From: Dipteris shenzhenensis
Taxonomy: Eukaryota > Polypodiophyta > Polypodiopsida > Gleicheniales
Length of the DNA stretch: 64,000 nucleotides
NCBI GenBank assembly: GCA_047967505.1
Contig: CM106540.1
Strand: one strand, 5' to 3'
Shown here: piece by piece, positions 1 through 11,319 of the stretch
Position numbering within the stretch: the stretch's first letter is position 1
Layout: every line of letters begins with the position of its first letter
Made by a program: the position numbers and the translations under genes
Notes under the pieces: generated by a model
Seen by the model: the letters and a program-made list of their open reading frames with translations, nothing else
Database searches by the model: none
Told to the model about the DNA's origin: nothing

Positions 1-531
1 TTTTAGCACCCGCATTCCTACCCTCCAATGGTTCTCCTGAGGCTTATTGGAAAACCTGCTTAGTACACCAGTCACAAAACTGATGTCCGGCCGTGTGTTG
101 CATAAGTAAATTAAACTGCCCACAAGCCTTCTGTACTTTGCTTCGTCCACCAGTGGTGATGAATCCTCGTTTGAGAGCTTCACATCAACCTCCATAGGGG
201 TGCCAACTGTCTTGCACTCAGCCATGCCAAATGCCTTACGTATCTCTCCAGCATACTTTAGCTGTGAGATGAAGATCTATTTTGGCTCTTGCCAAACTTC
301 AATCCCCAAATAGAAATGCATCAGTCTAAGGTCTGTCATTTCAAACTCTCTTCCTAGCAAATGCTTTGTCTGCGAGATCTTCTCTTCATGATTCCCTGTT
401 ATGACAAGGTCATCCACATAAAGGACCACGATCATACACCCGCCTTCTCTGTAGATATACAAATTTGCATCAGATGGGCTCCTTCTGAACTCGTTTTGCA
501 AAAAGTAGGCATCAATCCACTGGTACCACAC
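1..531 (-). pseudogene. Copia reverse transcriptase, palm and thumb part
   Basis: This is the C-terminal half of a copia-type reverse transcriptase, which copies element RNA to DNA in virus-like particles. The catalytic palm motif VLYVDDLVITGN is intact. It is followed by the typical FYLGIEV segment, then an in-frame stop after EVWQEPK. Past the stop the same frame continues to the window edge with the thumb and connection (YAGEIRKAFGM, GTPMEVDVKL, YRRLVGSLIYL, RPDISF). A gap and frame break separate it from the fingers part at 581-1033. Confidence 0.9.
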
Positions 532-580
532 TCGTGGGGCCTGTTTCAGCCTGTAAAGTGCCTTCTTTAGTTTACAAACT

Positions 581-1033
581 TTACCTTGAACCGGGGATCA
601 CAAAACCTGGTGGTTGTTCCACGTATACCTCCCCTTTGAGATCTCCATTCAGAAAGGCAGATTTTACATCCATCCGAAACACGGGCCAACTTTCCTGTGC
701 TGCTAAATCCAAAACACTGCGAATTGTGGTTAGTTGAGCTGTGGGAGCAAAAGTATCCTGATAATCAAAACCATGTACCTGTGCGAATCCTTTTGCCACG
801 AGCCGAGCCTTGTACTTATCCAACGTGCCATCGGACTTGGTCTTGTACACCCACTTGGTGCCAATTACCTTGCGTTTTGGTGATCGATCCACAAGGTCCC
901 AAGTGTTGTTCTTCATTATGGAGCCATACTCCGATTGCATATCCTCCATCCATGTATCATCACCCTGTGCTTCTTCAAGACACTTGGGTTCTTCAGCACG
1001 GATCACCTGTGTCATCAAAGCGTAGTTAACCAA
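581..1033 (-). pseudogene. Copia reverse transcriptase, fingers and first palm part
   Basis: This is the N-terminal RT_RVT_2-type domain. Visible motifs are WVYKTKSDGTLDKYKARLVA, AKGFAQVHGFDYQDTFAPTA and RMDVKSAFLNGDL, the last holding the first catalytic aspartate, then EVYVEQPPGF. The frame ends just after this point and resumes out of register at 531. It follows the integrase C-terminal region directly, as expected within a single copia polyprotein. Confidence 0.9.
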
Positions 1034-1039
1034 GCGTTC

Positions 1040-1935
1040 CTATGCCCTTTTTTGCTCCTCTAATCTCTTGGACCGGCAGTGTTCGAATGGTTCCTCCTCA
1101 ATGGCTGGAGGTTCTCTGCTATCCAAAAGCTGCTTTACCCACTTTGGGAATGGTTGTTTCCATTGTGGTTCTATAGGCTCTTCTTCCTCTTCTTTATCTT
1201 GAATCCTCCCAAGCACCGTTGGGGGAGTTCGGTCTATTGTTGGTGATTGTACTGGATGGATATCCTGGTCTTGGTTGTCTGGGAAGGAAGCATCCTCCTC
1301 CAATTGATGTGGCTGTTCTAAGAAGACCACATCGCGACTTACTATTACCTTCTTAGTAATAGGATTATAGAGACGGTAACCCTTCGCCTCCACTGTAGCC
1401 CAAGAAAATACACTTCCGGCTCTTCGGTTCCCATTTGGTCCTGTTAGCATTAGGGACATGCAAAAATAGTCACATCCAAAAACTCTGAAATGTGTAGCTG
1501 AAGGTTTCTTACCAGAAAAGGCCTGTAGTGGAGTCATCCCGTTCACAGCCTTTGTGTAGCTACAATTTAGAATGTAAAGTGCCGTGTTACATGCTTCAGC
1601 CCAAAAAGTCTTTGGCAAATATTTCCCTTTCATCTTCCCATTTCGCAGATGATGCGCATCTTGCACTCTGCTACTCCATTTTGTTGTGGTGTATGTGGCG
1701 GGGGTTTCTGCCTCTTCATCCCATGACTCTTGTAGTAACTTTCGAATTCACTTGATGTGAACTCTCCACCTCTGTCTGATCTCAACTTCTTCACCTTCCT
1801 CCCCATTTCTTTCTCGACCATTACATGCCATTCTTTGAACTTACTAAAAGCCTCATCTTTAGTCTTCAGGAAGTATATCCATATCCTTCTATTGTAGTCA
1901 TCGATCAGCATCATGAAGTAGTAGGAACCACCCAA
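1040..1935 (-). pseudogene. Copia integrase core and C-terminal region (frameshifted)
   Basis: Two overlapping frames meet near 1630-1666. The first carries the integrase core: IDDYNRRIWIYFLKTKDEAF, KLRSDRGGEFTS and PQQNGVAE, so the second aspartate and the glutamate of the DDE triad are present. The first aspartate, HMDL, lies in the preceding gag-protease frame. The second frame carries FWAEACNTALYILN, FRVFGCDYF and a GYRLYNP segment, then a Glu-rich linker to the RT. The usual ERKNR after the catalytic Glu is altered to ECKMR. The frameshift makes it non-functional as it stands. Confidence 0.88.
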
Positions 1936-3145
1936 AGCTTCCCGTCTCCATCTTTCTGCAGAGGTCCATGTGAACGAGCTCTAGAGGAGTCTTTGCCCTG
2001 CTGGCCTCTTTAGGAAAGGGCTGTCGATGCTGCTTGCTCATCATGCAAGCTTCACATACATCGAGCAGATCTGTAATTTCTAGTAGGTCTACAATCATTC
2101 TACTTTTATGCATCTCCTTTAAAGAACTAAGGTTTAGATGACCAAAACTCTCATGCCACAGCTTAGGGTTGCTCACATTAGCTCGAGCACTAAAAGCTGA
2201 GAGTTCGTAGATGTTGTTGCACCATGTACCTTTACCAATGACCTTCCCTTGAAGATCCAAAATCTGTGTGCCATTCTTATCGAAGTGAACTTTGAGGTCC
2301 CGATCTGTGATTGTAGAAACAGACAAGTTCCTCTTGATATTTAGCACATAAAGAACATTGGACAACTGTTTTACAACTCCATCTGACTTGAGAGCAATCA
2401 TACCTTTTCCTTTTGCTATACATTTTGAATCATTGCCGACTACTACCAGGATGTCATTCCCTATTGGATGTAGAGAGGTATACCAATCCTTCCGACTGGT
2501 CATGTGGCGTGATGCACCATTGTCAATAATCCACGGTTCATCCACAGGTACATGAACTCCCTCCATGCAAATCTCCTCAATTGCTATGAATAGCTCTACT
2601 GGTACTACATGCGCGCTGTTGCTAGACTCTTTCTTTACTTTATTCTTCTCATCTGCAATCTTCTTCCACTGCTTGTGCCTTGCCTTGTTGCAATAGAAGC
2701 ACTTGATCTTCTTCTTTCTCTTTTTATCATCAGAAGAAGATGGGTTACTAGAGTCCTTACCTTTACCTTTCTTTGATCCAGCCGAGAAAGCCGAATCTTC
2801 TCCAGTCCTCATCTTTTGACACATCTCCTCCTCTAGAAGCATGGCACTTAAATCCTCAAAGTTGAGGGGTGGATTTCTGTTTTGCGTATTCAGCGCCGTA
2901 ATAAGACCATCGTACTTTGGTGGGAGAATCCGTATGCACCTTCGTGCTAGATTCTTGCTAGTGATGGTGATGCCAATCGCAGTCATCTGATCGTGCAGAT
3001 TCTTCACCCTGGTGATAAACTTCTCTGCCATTTCAGACTCAGACAATTTCTCGTTCGTGAGTTGAGTCTCTAGATTCTGAATCCGCATCTGATTCGTGGT
3101 CTCGTACTGATTTTTCAAGACCTGCCTCCTCCGCTGTGGTGACAT
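1898..3145 (-). pseudogene. Copia gag C-terminal part, zinc knuckle, protease and integrase zinc domain
   Basis: In order: a gag segment (NARRCIRILPPKYDGLITAL-like region near residues 60-85), a damaged zinc knuckle CFYCNKARHKQ whose last cysteine is missing, an aspartic protease with WIIDNGASRHMTS, and the integrase HHCC zinc domain (LWHESFGHLN then CEACMMSKQHR), ending with the first integrase aspartate (HMDL). The protease active site reads DNG where the related copy at 13264 keeps DSG. The frame then shifts into the integrase core. Loss of the zinc-knuckle Cys and of the DSG serine argue against activity. Confidence 0.9.
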
Positions 3146-3431
3146 GTTGAATTAATGCCATGATAGAATCACTTACACTGCAGATAATAGAACATAGCGC
3201 ATCTGCATTTCTTCTTGTCCACACGAGAATCTCATCTACAGTTGGTACTATTTGTTGTCCTGCATTGGCTAGATTCGGTCTCGCAACCCGGTCCACCCCA
3301 GTAGTAGTATCCCAAAGCTTGTATGCGCTTAGGATGGTTTTCATCTTAAACTTCCTGAGTGAATAGTTAGTGCTATCCAACTTTCTGCTTCTGCTGAATG
3401 GTGGGATTCGCAATCTTGCGGGCTAGGCCAT
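3039..3431 (-). pseudogene. Copia gag N-terminal part
   Basis: This is the start of gag, recognisable from RIPPF, LDSTNYSLRKFKMKTILSAY and LWDTTTGVD, the usual opening of plant copia capsid proteins. The original start is probably the ATG at 3429-3431, because copy B uses the equivalent ATG at 12470. In this copy the third codon is TAG (3423-3425) where copy B has CAG. A frameshift near 3145 separates it from the rest of gag. Confidence 0.85.
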
Positions 3432-3489
3432 ATCTCACAATCTACTCGCAAACAGAAACACACTACCAAATCTTCTTACTAGAGCCCAA

Positions 3490-3501
3490 GCTCTAATACC
3501 A
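3490..3501 (-). promoter_or_regulatory. Primer binding site (initiator tRNA-Met type)
   Basis: On the minus strand the sequence right after the LTR is TGGTATTAGAGC. This differs by one base from TGGTATCAGAGC, the complement of the plant initiator tRNA-Met 3' end used by most copia elements. It fixes the inner edge of the 5' LTR. Confidence 0.85.
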
Positions 3502-4234
3502 TGTAAGAAAACAATACAACGTCTGTGCTCAACAGATAACAGGATTTCGTATGCAAGAGAGAAAAGTAGATAGTATGGAGAATCAAAATTTTGATTACTG
3601 TAAAACTGATACAATAGATGGCACTACCTCCCAACCATGCGCTCCTATGAGAGAAGCTTCGATGGCGTGCTAGAAACCGTAGAGGACGGAGGTTGGATGC
3701 TAAGGAGTCAGGGTTGTTGTAGCCAGTGATGATGATGGGCTTCACGGGCTTGCTCTTATATAGCCACCAATCATAGTCGGTTAGACCCAATTGGGTGATC
3801 GACCTAGTCCGCCCAAAACGGTCGACTGGAGGTCGGTCCCGAAATAGGCCACGGACCACACGATAGAACCATGGTGCAAAATAGAGCAACTAACCTACGG
3901 CCTTCATTCGGCCCACAGCCATCCGGGATCATCTGGGCCTCCAAACAGGTACTGCAACGCGAGAGTGGGCTGCCCCAGGAAATGCTCCATCTACCCTCAG
4001 TGCGGTCAGTCATGGGATGCCTTCCCGCACTTGCATGTAGCGTAGTTGGTAGTGTGCCAACTCTATCTAAAGCCGTCCAGCGATCAGGCCACACATGGCC
4101 CCCATCTGGTGTCTAAACTAGGACCTATCAAAGAACCGAGCTACTCAAATGCCTTCTCCTCATATGGGGGGCTTACAAGTATAGTTAGCTGGTTCTCGCG
4201 TAGTTACACGAGAGTGGAGCATTGATATCTAACA
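3502..4234 (-). repeat. 5' LTR of copia copy A
   Basis: This 733-bp LTR begins TGTTAGATATC and ends CTTACA on the minus strand, bounded inside by the primer site. It contains a TATA-type promoter (CTATATAAGAGC near 3755-3770) and GGCCGACCT/TTGGGTC-rich blocks upstream of it. It clearly matches the plus-strand LTR at 11664-12399, with scattered substitutions and short indels. Confidence 0.9.
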
Positions 4235-5460
4235 ACATGTTGATAGTGTCTATATGCATTTTGCAAAATTTTGCACAATTTTTTCTACGAGATGGAGAGT
4301 TACACTAGCTTTAAGGACAATGTGTTGTACCAACCAAGGCATGACACAATCTAGTTAAATAGGTGTTGTGAGAGTATATAAATACAATGACTAAGTGAGA
4401 GATGGAGGCTACAATAGAGATCATAGATAGGTTTAAAGAATGAGCTTATAGAGGACAAAGAGAGGTACTGGAAGTAGATGCCCAAACCCCTATTCTTGTT
4501 CACATTGTGTAAAATGGGCATTTGATACATTCTTTGGATTGAATTACTCATTGGCAATGTCTACACATTTTGGGGAGTCATGTCCTGTAAGCATAATCTC
4601 ATCATTTGCCAATGATGTTCATGTATCTCGCAAAGGGAATGATGGGACGCAATATGGGATTTACATAAAAGTAAAGTCCTACAATTTAATGAGAAGACCC
4701 TCATGATTAAAAACTGGGGAAAGATTTTAGCAATGATGTTTGGGATGGAATAGGAGTGAGCTAAGCAAGATGAGTAAGGAGGCTAAAAGAGGAGGTGCAA
4801 GGGGGTGATGCATAAAAGTTACATCAGTGAGCTAGTCACAAAAGAACTTGCAGTCACATAAGAAATGTTACTATTATGATAGTTACTACAAAGAAAGAGA
4901 TGTGGCTTGATGGAAATATTGGATCTAGACCATACAAGACTATATATTAGGTTCATGTTATCCTAGTTTATTACAACACATATGGTATCCTAGAAAGTGG
5001 TACAAGGGCATTACTAGACTCATAGATGATAAGTATGAAGAGAGATAGCCATGAAAAATAGCACTCCTTATCCTCGTTTGAGATATTGTTACTATTTTCT
5101 CTTTCCCACAGCTTCCATAGGAAGAGCATGGTATTCTCAGTATGCAGGGTTCCAAGGCTTTTTGACACCTACCGATATATCGGTGCCATTGTTTGTAGTA
5201 TAAGTGTAGCTTAGGACCTCGGGTCGTTTTCCGATGAGAGACATAGGTTTAAGTGTGGTAAGCAAACATAGTGCATGCATGTGTGAAAGGAACGTGCATC
5301 ATAATGATTGGGGTAATGAAGGCTTTTCCCTCCATTAGGGATGAAAGTTTTAGGAAGAGTTTAACGGCTAGAGGGAGGTTCAAGGTTCAGGAGGTTCCAA
5401 GGTTTAGAAGAGAGTCCAGGTTTAAAAGGTGTGTAAGGGTTAGAAGGAGGGCCAAGGTTT
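4235..5460. other. No gene seen
   Basis: AT-rich DNA with only short chance reading frames. The segment from about 5160 (ACCGATATATCGGT palindrome onward) has the look of old repeat sequence, but no domain, splice pair or terminal repeat could be assigned. Confidence 0.5.
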
Positions 5461-5720
5461 AGAGTAGAGTACGTGGTGCAGAACTCGTCTCCCTCAGAGA
5501 TCATGGAGGTCAAGGGTTGAGGGACTAAGAGTTGGGGGAAGCAAAGGAGTGGGAGAGGAAGAAGGTGTAAGAGTATGGGGGAGGAGAGAGAGCATGGAGG
5601 AGAAGGAGAGGGAGGAGAAGGGAGGAGGAGGGAGGAGGAGAGGGAGATGAGGGGTTGCAAGGTTGGAGGAGAGGGGAGGAGGAGTTGCATGGTTCGAGGA
5701 CATGCTTTTGGACATGGAGT
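5460..5720. repeat. Imperfect GGA/GAG purine tract
   Basis: The plus strand is almost pure A/G with imperfect GGAGGA and GAGAGG units. Long open frames on both strands here (Ser/Pro/Leu-rich on the minus strand) come from this composition and are not evidence for genes. Confidence 0.8.
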
Positions 5721-6179
5721 GTAAGGAAGCATGGACACTTGGAGACAATTGCTTGGAATACCAAAGTAGAACTCAATACAATGCCCCAAAGAGTGTGGGC
5801 TTCATTCCATTATGGGGTATTTATACAAGTTGGAGAGCTTCTCTCTCTGCATGTAGGAATTGTAAGAAATTCTCTCTCTACATGTAGAACTTGCATATAG
5901 AAGTTGCATGTTGCAATGTGAGGAACCTCCAGTTCAAATATGAGCTCATATGCTTCAATATTCAAGGCGCATTTGACGAATTTTCGGCCAGATCTATTGT
6001 TGTTCTCTCTGTCGACTTGTGCATCTATTCCACCTTTCTTTGCTACTGTATCTTGCCCACAAATCAAGATTTCATTTGCGCTAGAAAGCCCTCTCAAAGT
6101 TACTTGTTGTTGCTGGTCGAATTTCATCCTCTAGATTCAGTCTGTGTCTGCAAGCATTTCCTTCATATCTTTGGACTTT

Positions 6180-6697
6180 GACAGTTGACCAGTCAACATA
6201 CAATTGGGGCTTTTACTTCTAAGATCAATTTACTATATTTTGACTATGTTTGATCATTTTCATTAAGCCATAGGTCTTGGAAAGTTGAATGTTTGACTGA
6301 TATTCAGTTTGGCATATTTTCAAAGTGTATGTATGCAAAGAAATAGTCATCATCTGAGGGGATTTTTGTGTTAAGAAGTACTACTTGTAAGAGAGTAGAC
6401 ACTGCCCTTGCAATGAAATGTGGTAAGACCCTCTTCTCCATGAATATTTTCCTTGAGTTACAACATGAACAAATGTACAAGAAGATTGGACATTCCAAGG
6501 GAACTATGAAAAATCACAAGAAGAAAGATTGCTTGATGATCTACATTGATGAAATTCAAGAAGGAAAAGTGAAGAAGGGCTACACCAAGAACCTCTCCAA
6601 TGATAATGTACCTCACACTATGGTAGCTTGGAAGAGGAGGAGGAAAAGGACAAGATATTTCATCAAGGGGGGATTGTTCCCCATATCAAAAATTTAG
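6180..6697 (+). pseudogene. Copia leader remnant with short ORF
   Basis: The segment TTGTAAGAGAGTAGACACT (6385-6403) recurs identically on the minus strand at 19178-19196, just upstream of the gag start of another copia element. Both are followed by GGTAAGACCCTC, and both lie downstream of a stretch rich in TTTGACTA/GTCAAA. An open frame from 6368 to 6697 (109 residues, Lys-rich, ending KRRRKRTRYFIKGG) covers this leader and continues past it, but its protein shows no recognisable gag domain. I read it as an internally deleted copia copy and not as a host gene. Confidence 0.4.
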
Positions 6698-6699
6698 GT

Positions 6700-7520
6700 T
6701 CAACATACTAGGGTACTCTGCCCTTGCTATAATGAATGAAATAAAGTGTTGCGTGTGTGCCAAATAATGGTACTCTGCCATGGATAGTCCATCCTTAAGT
6801 GATTGTTAGTTTTATGTGAGTTATTTTCTTGTCAGACCTATGGGAATTTCCCATGCATAGTCATTGTCCATCCTTCCAATTGTAAACCAAGAGTCCTAAG
6901 AGTGAGTCACAGGTTGGGGCCACGTGTGTTGCCACATGATGGTGGGCAAGCCATGGAGCATCCCATGTACTAGTACTGATGGATGAGGTCATCAATTTGT
7001 GGTGGGGAATGAAGGACAAATTGATGTAATGGGGTGTACCAAGGGGTACAAGGTTTGTGTGTCACCACATGGTGGTTAGTGTGACTAGGTTTGGTTGTAG
7101 AAGGTTCTAGTAGGTGTGATTGAGAGATACTAGGAGAAATTTGTGGATCTAGATGCTCTCTTCAGCTCACATATGATGTCACTCTTGGATGTAACTTGTG
7201 CATATATATTGGGCATATCTCTCATGAATAATCGATCTTTTTTTCATCATCTTGGTATCTCCATCTTGTCTCCATGCTACTCCAACATAGATTACACAAA
7301 TAGAGTATGACTTTTATCTATGAAAAGCATGATTGGTACATGATTTTATGACACTAAAATAAATATATACTATACCTCATCACTTCTTAGAATGTCAAAA
7401 TGATCTCTCCAACCAAATGATCATAGCAATTTGCTTACGATGTGTAAAGACTTGTTTATCAAGGTGTTGTGCCCATGTGTAAAGGCTTGGTTATCAAGGT
7501 GTTTTTCCCATCTACTTGTG
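6700..7520. other. No gene seen
   Basis: No domain or splice structure was found. This could include the LTR of the remnant at 6180, but no matching LTR pair is present in the window. Confidence 0.5.
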
Positions 7521-7524
7521 ATAA

Positions 7525-7566
7525 ATGAGTGTGTGTGTGTGCATGTGTGTTTGTGTGTGTGCACAC

Positions 7567-7597
<31 letters not shown>

Positions 7598-7725
7598 CGC
7601 ACATGCATGTGCGTGTGTGTGCACAGGTGTGTGTGCATGCATGTGAGTGCACGTGTGCATGTATGTGTGCATGTGCGTGTGCATGTGCATGTGCATGTGT
7701 GAGTGTGTGCATGCGTGCGTGCATG

Positions 7726-7765
<40 letters not shown>

Positions 7766-7795
7766 TGAGAGAGAGAGAGAGAGAGAGTAGGTGCC
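7525..7795. repeat. Interrupted (TG)n array ending in (GA)n
   Basis: About 250 bases of alternating TG/CG/CATG, including an uninterrupted TG run at about 7728-7761, then GAGAGA to about 7787. The Cys/Val-rich frames on the plus strand and the His/Thr-rich frames on the minus strand are products of the repeat. Such alternating purine-pyrimidine DNA can adopt Z-form. Confidence 0.95.
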
Positions 7796-7799
7796 TTGG

Positions 7800-8730
7800 G
7801 TCTATTGTGCCACTTGAGCACATCTAGTTAATATGCAACATGAGCCACATTGCAACCGTTTGCCAAAACTTTTGGAGAAACCTATGCGTCTACTTGCTCA
7901 ACTGGTTGATACCACCACAATACCATTAGGGGTATCTACTTGCACCTTGTTCTGTCACATTGCTTGCTCTAGTGCATTGAGTCACTCTCTTTTTTGACAT
8001 TGGCCTATGTCACTTGTTCTAACTCTATGTTTTCCCTCTATGTAGCTCTATTGAGCCACACATTAGCTATTGTAGAGCATGATTGGGTTGTTGTAAATGC
8101 ATTGCAGTCAGTCGTGTATGTTGGTTGAGTGTTGTCTATAGTAATCTTAGAAACGAGGGAGAGAAAAAGCAAGAGAAACATTAAACCCAACATGCTAGCT
8201 TCTGCACATACTTCTGCACATACGACAACAACCAATATGTGGAATAAAAGTCTTGGCATCACTCCAGCCTATGCACATGCCACATAATTTTTGAATTGTG
8301 AGAATATTATAGCCGATAGATTGTACACATGGACTCGGTAATGTTTCTTGAAATACAAAGAAGAGAGTCACTTTTAAAGCACCAAAAAAGCAATGTCCCA
8401 AACACGCTTTTTTTGTCCACCTTATCTTGTATATACCCTCAGAGGAACTTTCTCTTATTTATAGAGGATCTTTCTCTTCTATCTTGTTTGCATTGTTGGG
8501 AGCGACTACTCTTCTTTCTCTTTTTTTTTGGTTCTTGTGGTAGGCAAAATGCTCTCCTTTTTCTTTCTAAGGGCTTTGTCTCTCTAGGATTTTTATTTTG
8601 CCTAATTTTTATAATCAATCATAGTATTCTTTGGCTTTTGTTTCTCAAGGTTTGAGATAGATGATTAGATGAAGTCTTGTAAGTTTGAAGAATATTATAT
8701 GAGTGGGAGTTAAATAGACAATTCTCTAAC
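7800..8730. other. No gene seen
   Basis: AT-rich spacer with T-runs near 8520. No domain-bearing frame was found on either strand. Confidence 0.5.
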
Positions 8731-10200
8731 TTTTTTTTTTCTTCCAGAGAGAAGAACTTCTATTAATGCTTGTAAAAAATGATCATACAAGTTGGCAAAT
8801 TCCATAAAGGTGCCAACCACAAAAATCAACAACAAATAAATGCTAGCTGTCAGAAAGACACTCCTGCTATTGCCAGAGATCCCAGCTCACTACCTAGGGA
8901 TTCTCTGTAATAGGGGCTAACAACCAAGGTGGTGGACTATACAACCATCTAATCCCTCTTAGGGTGATGTCATAGAAAACATCTGCAAGCCAGCCTTGCA
9001 AAATGTTCCCACCCTATGATGGTAGCTTGAGAACCTGGAGAGCCTCGCTCCCAAATGATGCAAAGCATGAAGATGATGTCCTACTAGATGGCTGTACCAA
9101 GGTGGCCAACGATGGAACATGGTTGCCCATAACCCAACTGCAGTGAGAAACCCAGATGTTCCATGCCGTGATGCTAGCTACTATCTCCCACACGCTATCC
9201 TCTGCCAAAGGAAGAGGTTGATGACTAGTGGGAGGGGTTGCCTCATGAAAGTCGATGCTATGAATGCACAACCTTGAATCCTATATGCTCGAGAGACCAC
9301 GTCAATGGGGGAAAGGCATGGTCACCCTCTGACAACCAAGAAGCCATGCCCCACATGAACTCCCTCTCTATGCCCTGAAGCCTTGCCACGATCCAAAGCG
9401 CTCCTCGCCAAATCCTCTGTGCTATTGGGTAGCTCCACAAGTAGTGGGGGATCATCTCCAAAGCCCAAATCATGCATCTATGGTAGCTATCATCCACCCG
9501 CATCTACTCCAACCAAGGGCCAACATGAAGAACTCAATGCTCTATCATCCAAAAAGGGTATGAGATCTTCCACAGTTGGAGACTGGACCGTAGGTGTGTC
9601 CAAAACTTGGATCTCACCTCTCGAGGTACTTGTTGCACTTCCCAATGCCTCTCTCTCGATGGAGTCCAAGCTATGTGCCTCCAACTGCAAGCAGTGTCCT
9701 ATGCGTGTAGTATAAGAGAAGAAGGGCACCTCCTCCACTCTCTCTGAGTGGCCTACTCTAGATGGCCAAAACCACTTTTTGGGTCCCACCATACCTCACT
9801 GAGGGGACGACCCTCCCATAACCATAAGCACCAGCGAGTTGCATCCAAATTTGAGATGCGAGAGGGGTTGATCAACCACTCCTTTCCCAGACGGCCCACT
9901 ACTCTGACCCTCTATCACCCTAACTTATCCAAGGCTCCATCCATCTCCAAATGTCCATTTGTGAGAGACTGCAAGAGTCCACCTAGACCCACACTGTAGA
10001 ACCGGGCTCGGCTAAGAATGGGAGGGAGGGGGCATAGTTGAATCTAAAGAGGTACCCCTATCCCTGAGAACTGGCCCAACCACTGTGCTGGTGTGAAACT
10101 TTGAAGGCCCGCCCACCAAGACTTTGGGATAACTACCTCAATCTCTGCCATCCTCTAGCCCACACCCCGAATATGTGAGAGGGTCTCTAATCATACCACT
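8731..10200 (-). pseudogene. LINE retrotransposon 3' end (zf-RVT tail, 3' UTR, poly-A)
   Basis: On the minus strand this is the tail of a non-LTR retrotransposon pol gene. The frame at 9503-9258 reads a run like IPHYLWSYPIAQRIWRGALW, matching the reverse-transcriptase zinc-binding (zf-RVT) region, where the usual pattern is HLFW.CP.A..IW. The next frame (9271-9014) continues with ITAWNIWVSHCSWVMGNH, typical of the residues after zf-RVT. About 270 bases of 3' UTR follow, then ten A residues (ten T at 8731-8740), fitting a poly-A tail. The pol frames are broken by several stops and shifts. Upstream RT sequence is not recognisable in 10000-10200, so the copy is a 5'-truncated, old insertion. Confidence 0.65.
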
Positions 10201-10319
10201 GCATCAGTCAGGAGTCTCGCCCACGTCCTGAAAGATTAAGCTATGGGCCGCTGTCCCATTGTGCCAACCAATGTGTAACCTCTTCCCTAGCATGTGACCA
10301 AGAGTGTTACTTGGTGACA

Positions 10320-10443
10320 TCACACTGCAGCATTATGATAGCAAAGAAAATGTTGCAGACATCTTTACCAAACCACTCAGTAAAGAGCTATTTGAGAAAC
10401 ACTGACTAGTTGATGCAGAGGAAGGACATTCCCATTAAAGGGG
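10320..10443 (+). pseudogene. Copia RNase H tail and polypurine tract
   Basis: The plus strand reads HYDSKENVADIFTKPLSKEL, the conserved end of the copia polyprotein (VADIFTKPL is diagnostic). A TGA-bearing tail and the polypurine tract TTAAAGGGG (10435-10443) follow, lying directly against an LTR. The rest of this element is missing to the left, where the LINE remnant lies. Confidence 0.75.
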
Positions 10444-10793
10444 TGTGATGGAATGTAATGCTCAGTCCTTCTTCGATTCCCCAGAATCATCATCTTGAGG
10501 GAAGGCCTACTTCATGATGTTGATCTTGAGGGAAGGTGTTGAGAGTTCACGCTCAACATCATGTGATTATGTGTGCATAGCACCATCACGTGATCATATG
10601 TGCATAGCACTAACCTTATAGAGTACTATAAAGGAAAGGGTTAGATCCCCTAACCCTAATCCTAAAAGGGTTTGTATATATTCTATTTTTTCAACTAAAT
10701 CTAGTGTACAGTTAGTCATTTGTGGTGTGCTCTCTAGCTGTGCTCTCTCTCCTCATCTCCACTCTTCTCCTCTCCCCTCTTCATATTTTGTCA
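10444..10793 (+). repeat. 3' LTR of a copia remnant
   Basis: It starts TGTGATGGAATG right after the polypurine tract and is read to TTTTGTCA. A TATA-type box (ACTATAAAGG near 10622) sits mid-LTR, followed by a CT-rich leader. The right edge is set by the point where the inverted repeat shared with 13490-13750 begins, so it is less certain than the left edge. Confidence 0.6.
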
Positions 10794-11030
10794 ATTCCTG
10801 TAACTACATGGCTTACACAACATACACAGCATTCTGTAAATTTAAAAAATATTACGTAGCTCATCTATCAGTGCATCTATAAACGCGTCTATATATGCGT
10901 CTGTCTGTTCGGGTAGCGTCTATTTGTGCATCTATATAGATGCATAAATAGATGCTTTGCTAAAAATTTAAAAAAACAAATAGACGCATCATTAAACACG
11001 TGTATAGATGCAATTATAAACAGCATACTC
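10794..11030 (+). repeat. Inverted-repeat arm A (GACG/TCTATA-rich)
   Basis: This arm is the reverse complement of 13490-13750 with scattered changes. Both start from TTCCTGTAACTACAT, pass through ACACAACATACACAGCATTCTG and a TAAATTTAAAAAATAT run, and contain many TCTAT and GACGC words. No matching target-site duplication flanks the two arms, so they may be ends of one old element or two copies in opposite orientation. Confidence 0.75.
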
Positions 11031-11302
11031 CTTTTGCCCAACCTTTTGATGTTAAGGGCTTTCGCTTTCTTCTTCTTCTCCTCGAAGGTCTCTTGACTGA
11101 CCTTCTGCCGCTTGTGCTTGCTAATGCCATGGGACAATGTTTTAGCCCTTTTGGCATTTTCTTCTACCTTAGCTTCCATTTTGACCTCCATATGTTTGTT
11201 ATCCTCAATAGAGTACATAAAGATAGCTGTCATCCAGCTATTATTCATGGGCAGTGTGCCAACTACATCTGCAACTAACAAGTCAGTGACATAAATGCCC
11301 AA
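11030..11302 (-). pseudogene. Unidentified basic ORF inside the inverted repeat
   Basis: The minus strand is open from 11302 down into arm A. The coding-like part reads PLGIYVTDLLVADVV-like residues, then NSWMTAIFMYSIEDN, then a Lys-rich region (KHKRQKVSQ, EEKKKKAKALN). Its position beside the GACG/TCTATA motif that also surrounds the CACTA-like genes at 14-17 kb suggests it is a transposon gene fragment. I do not recognise the family. Confidence 0.3.
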
Positions 11303-11319
11303 TGGTCACCCTGGGATAT

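Larger units (their letters stand above)
1..4234 (-). mobile_element. Ty1/copia retrotransposon, copy A (truncated by window edge)
   Basis: A minus-strand LTR retrotransposon reads leftward from its 5' LTR (3502-4234) through the primer site, gag, protease, integrase and reverse transcriptase, and leaves the window before RNase H and the 3' LTR. The order protease-integrase-RT is the hallmark of Ty1/copia. The coding region is broken by a stop in gag codon 3, at least two frameshifts and an in-frame stop after the RT palm, so this copy cannot make its own proteins. A second, plus-strand copy of the same family lies at 11664-13369. Confidence 0.93.

Noticed and set aside
5361-5789. 142-residue Pro/Ser/Leu-rich frame on the minus strand
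   Set aside because: Produced by the GGA/GAG tract and lacks any motif.
7421-7823. His/Thr-rich and Cys/Val-rich proteins
   Set aside because: They are translations of the TG/CA array in different frames.
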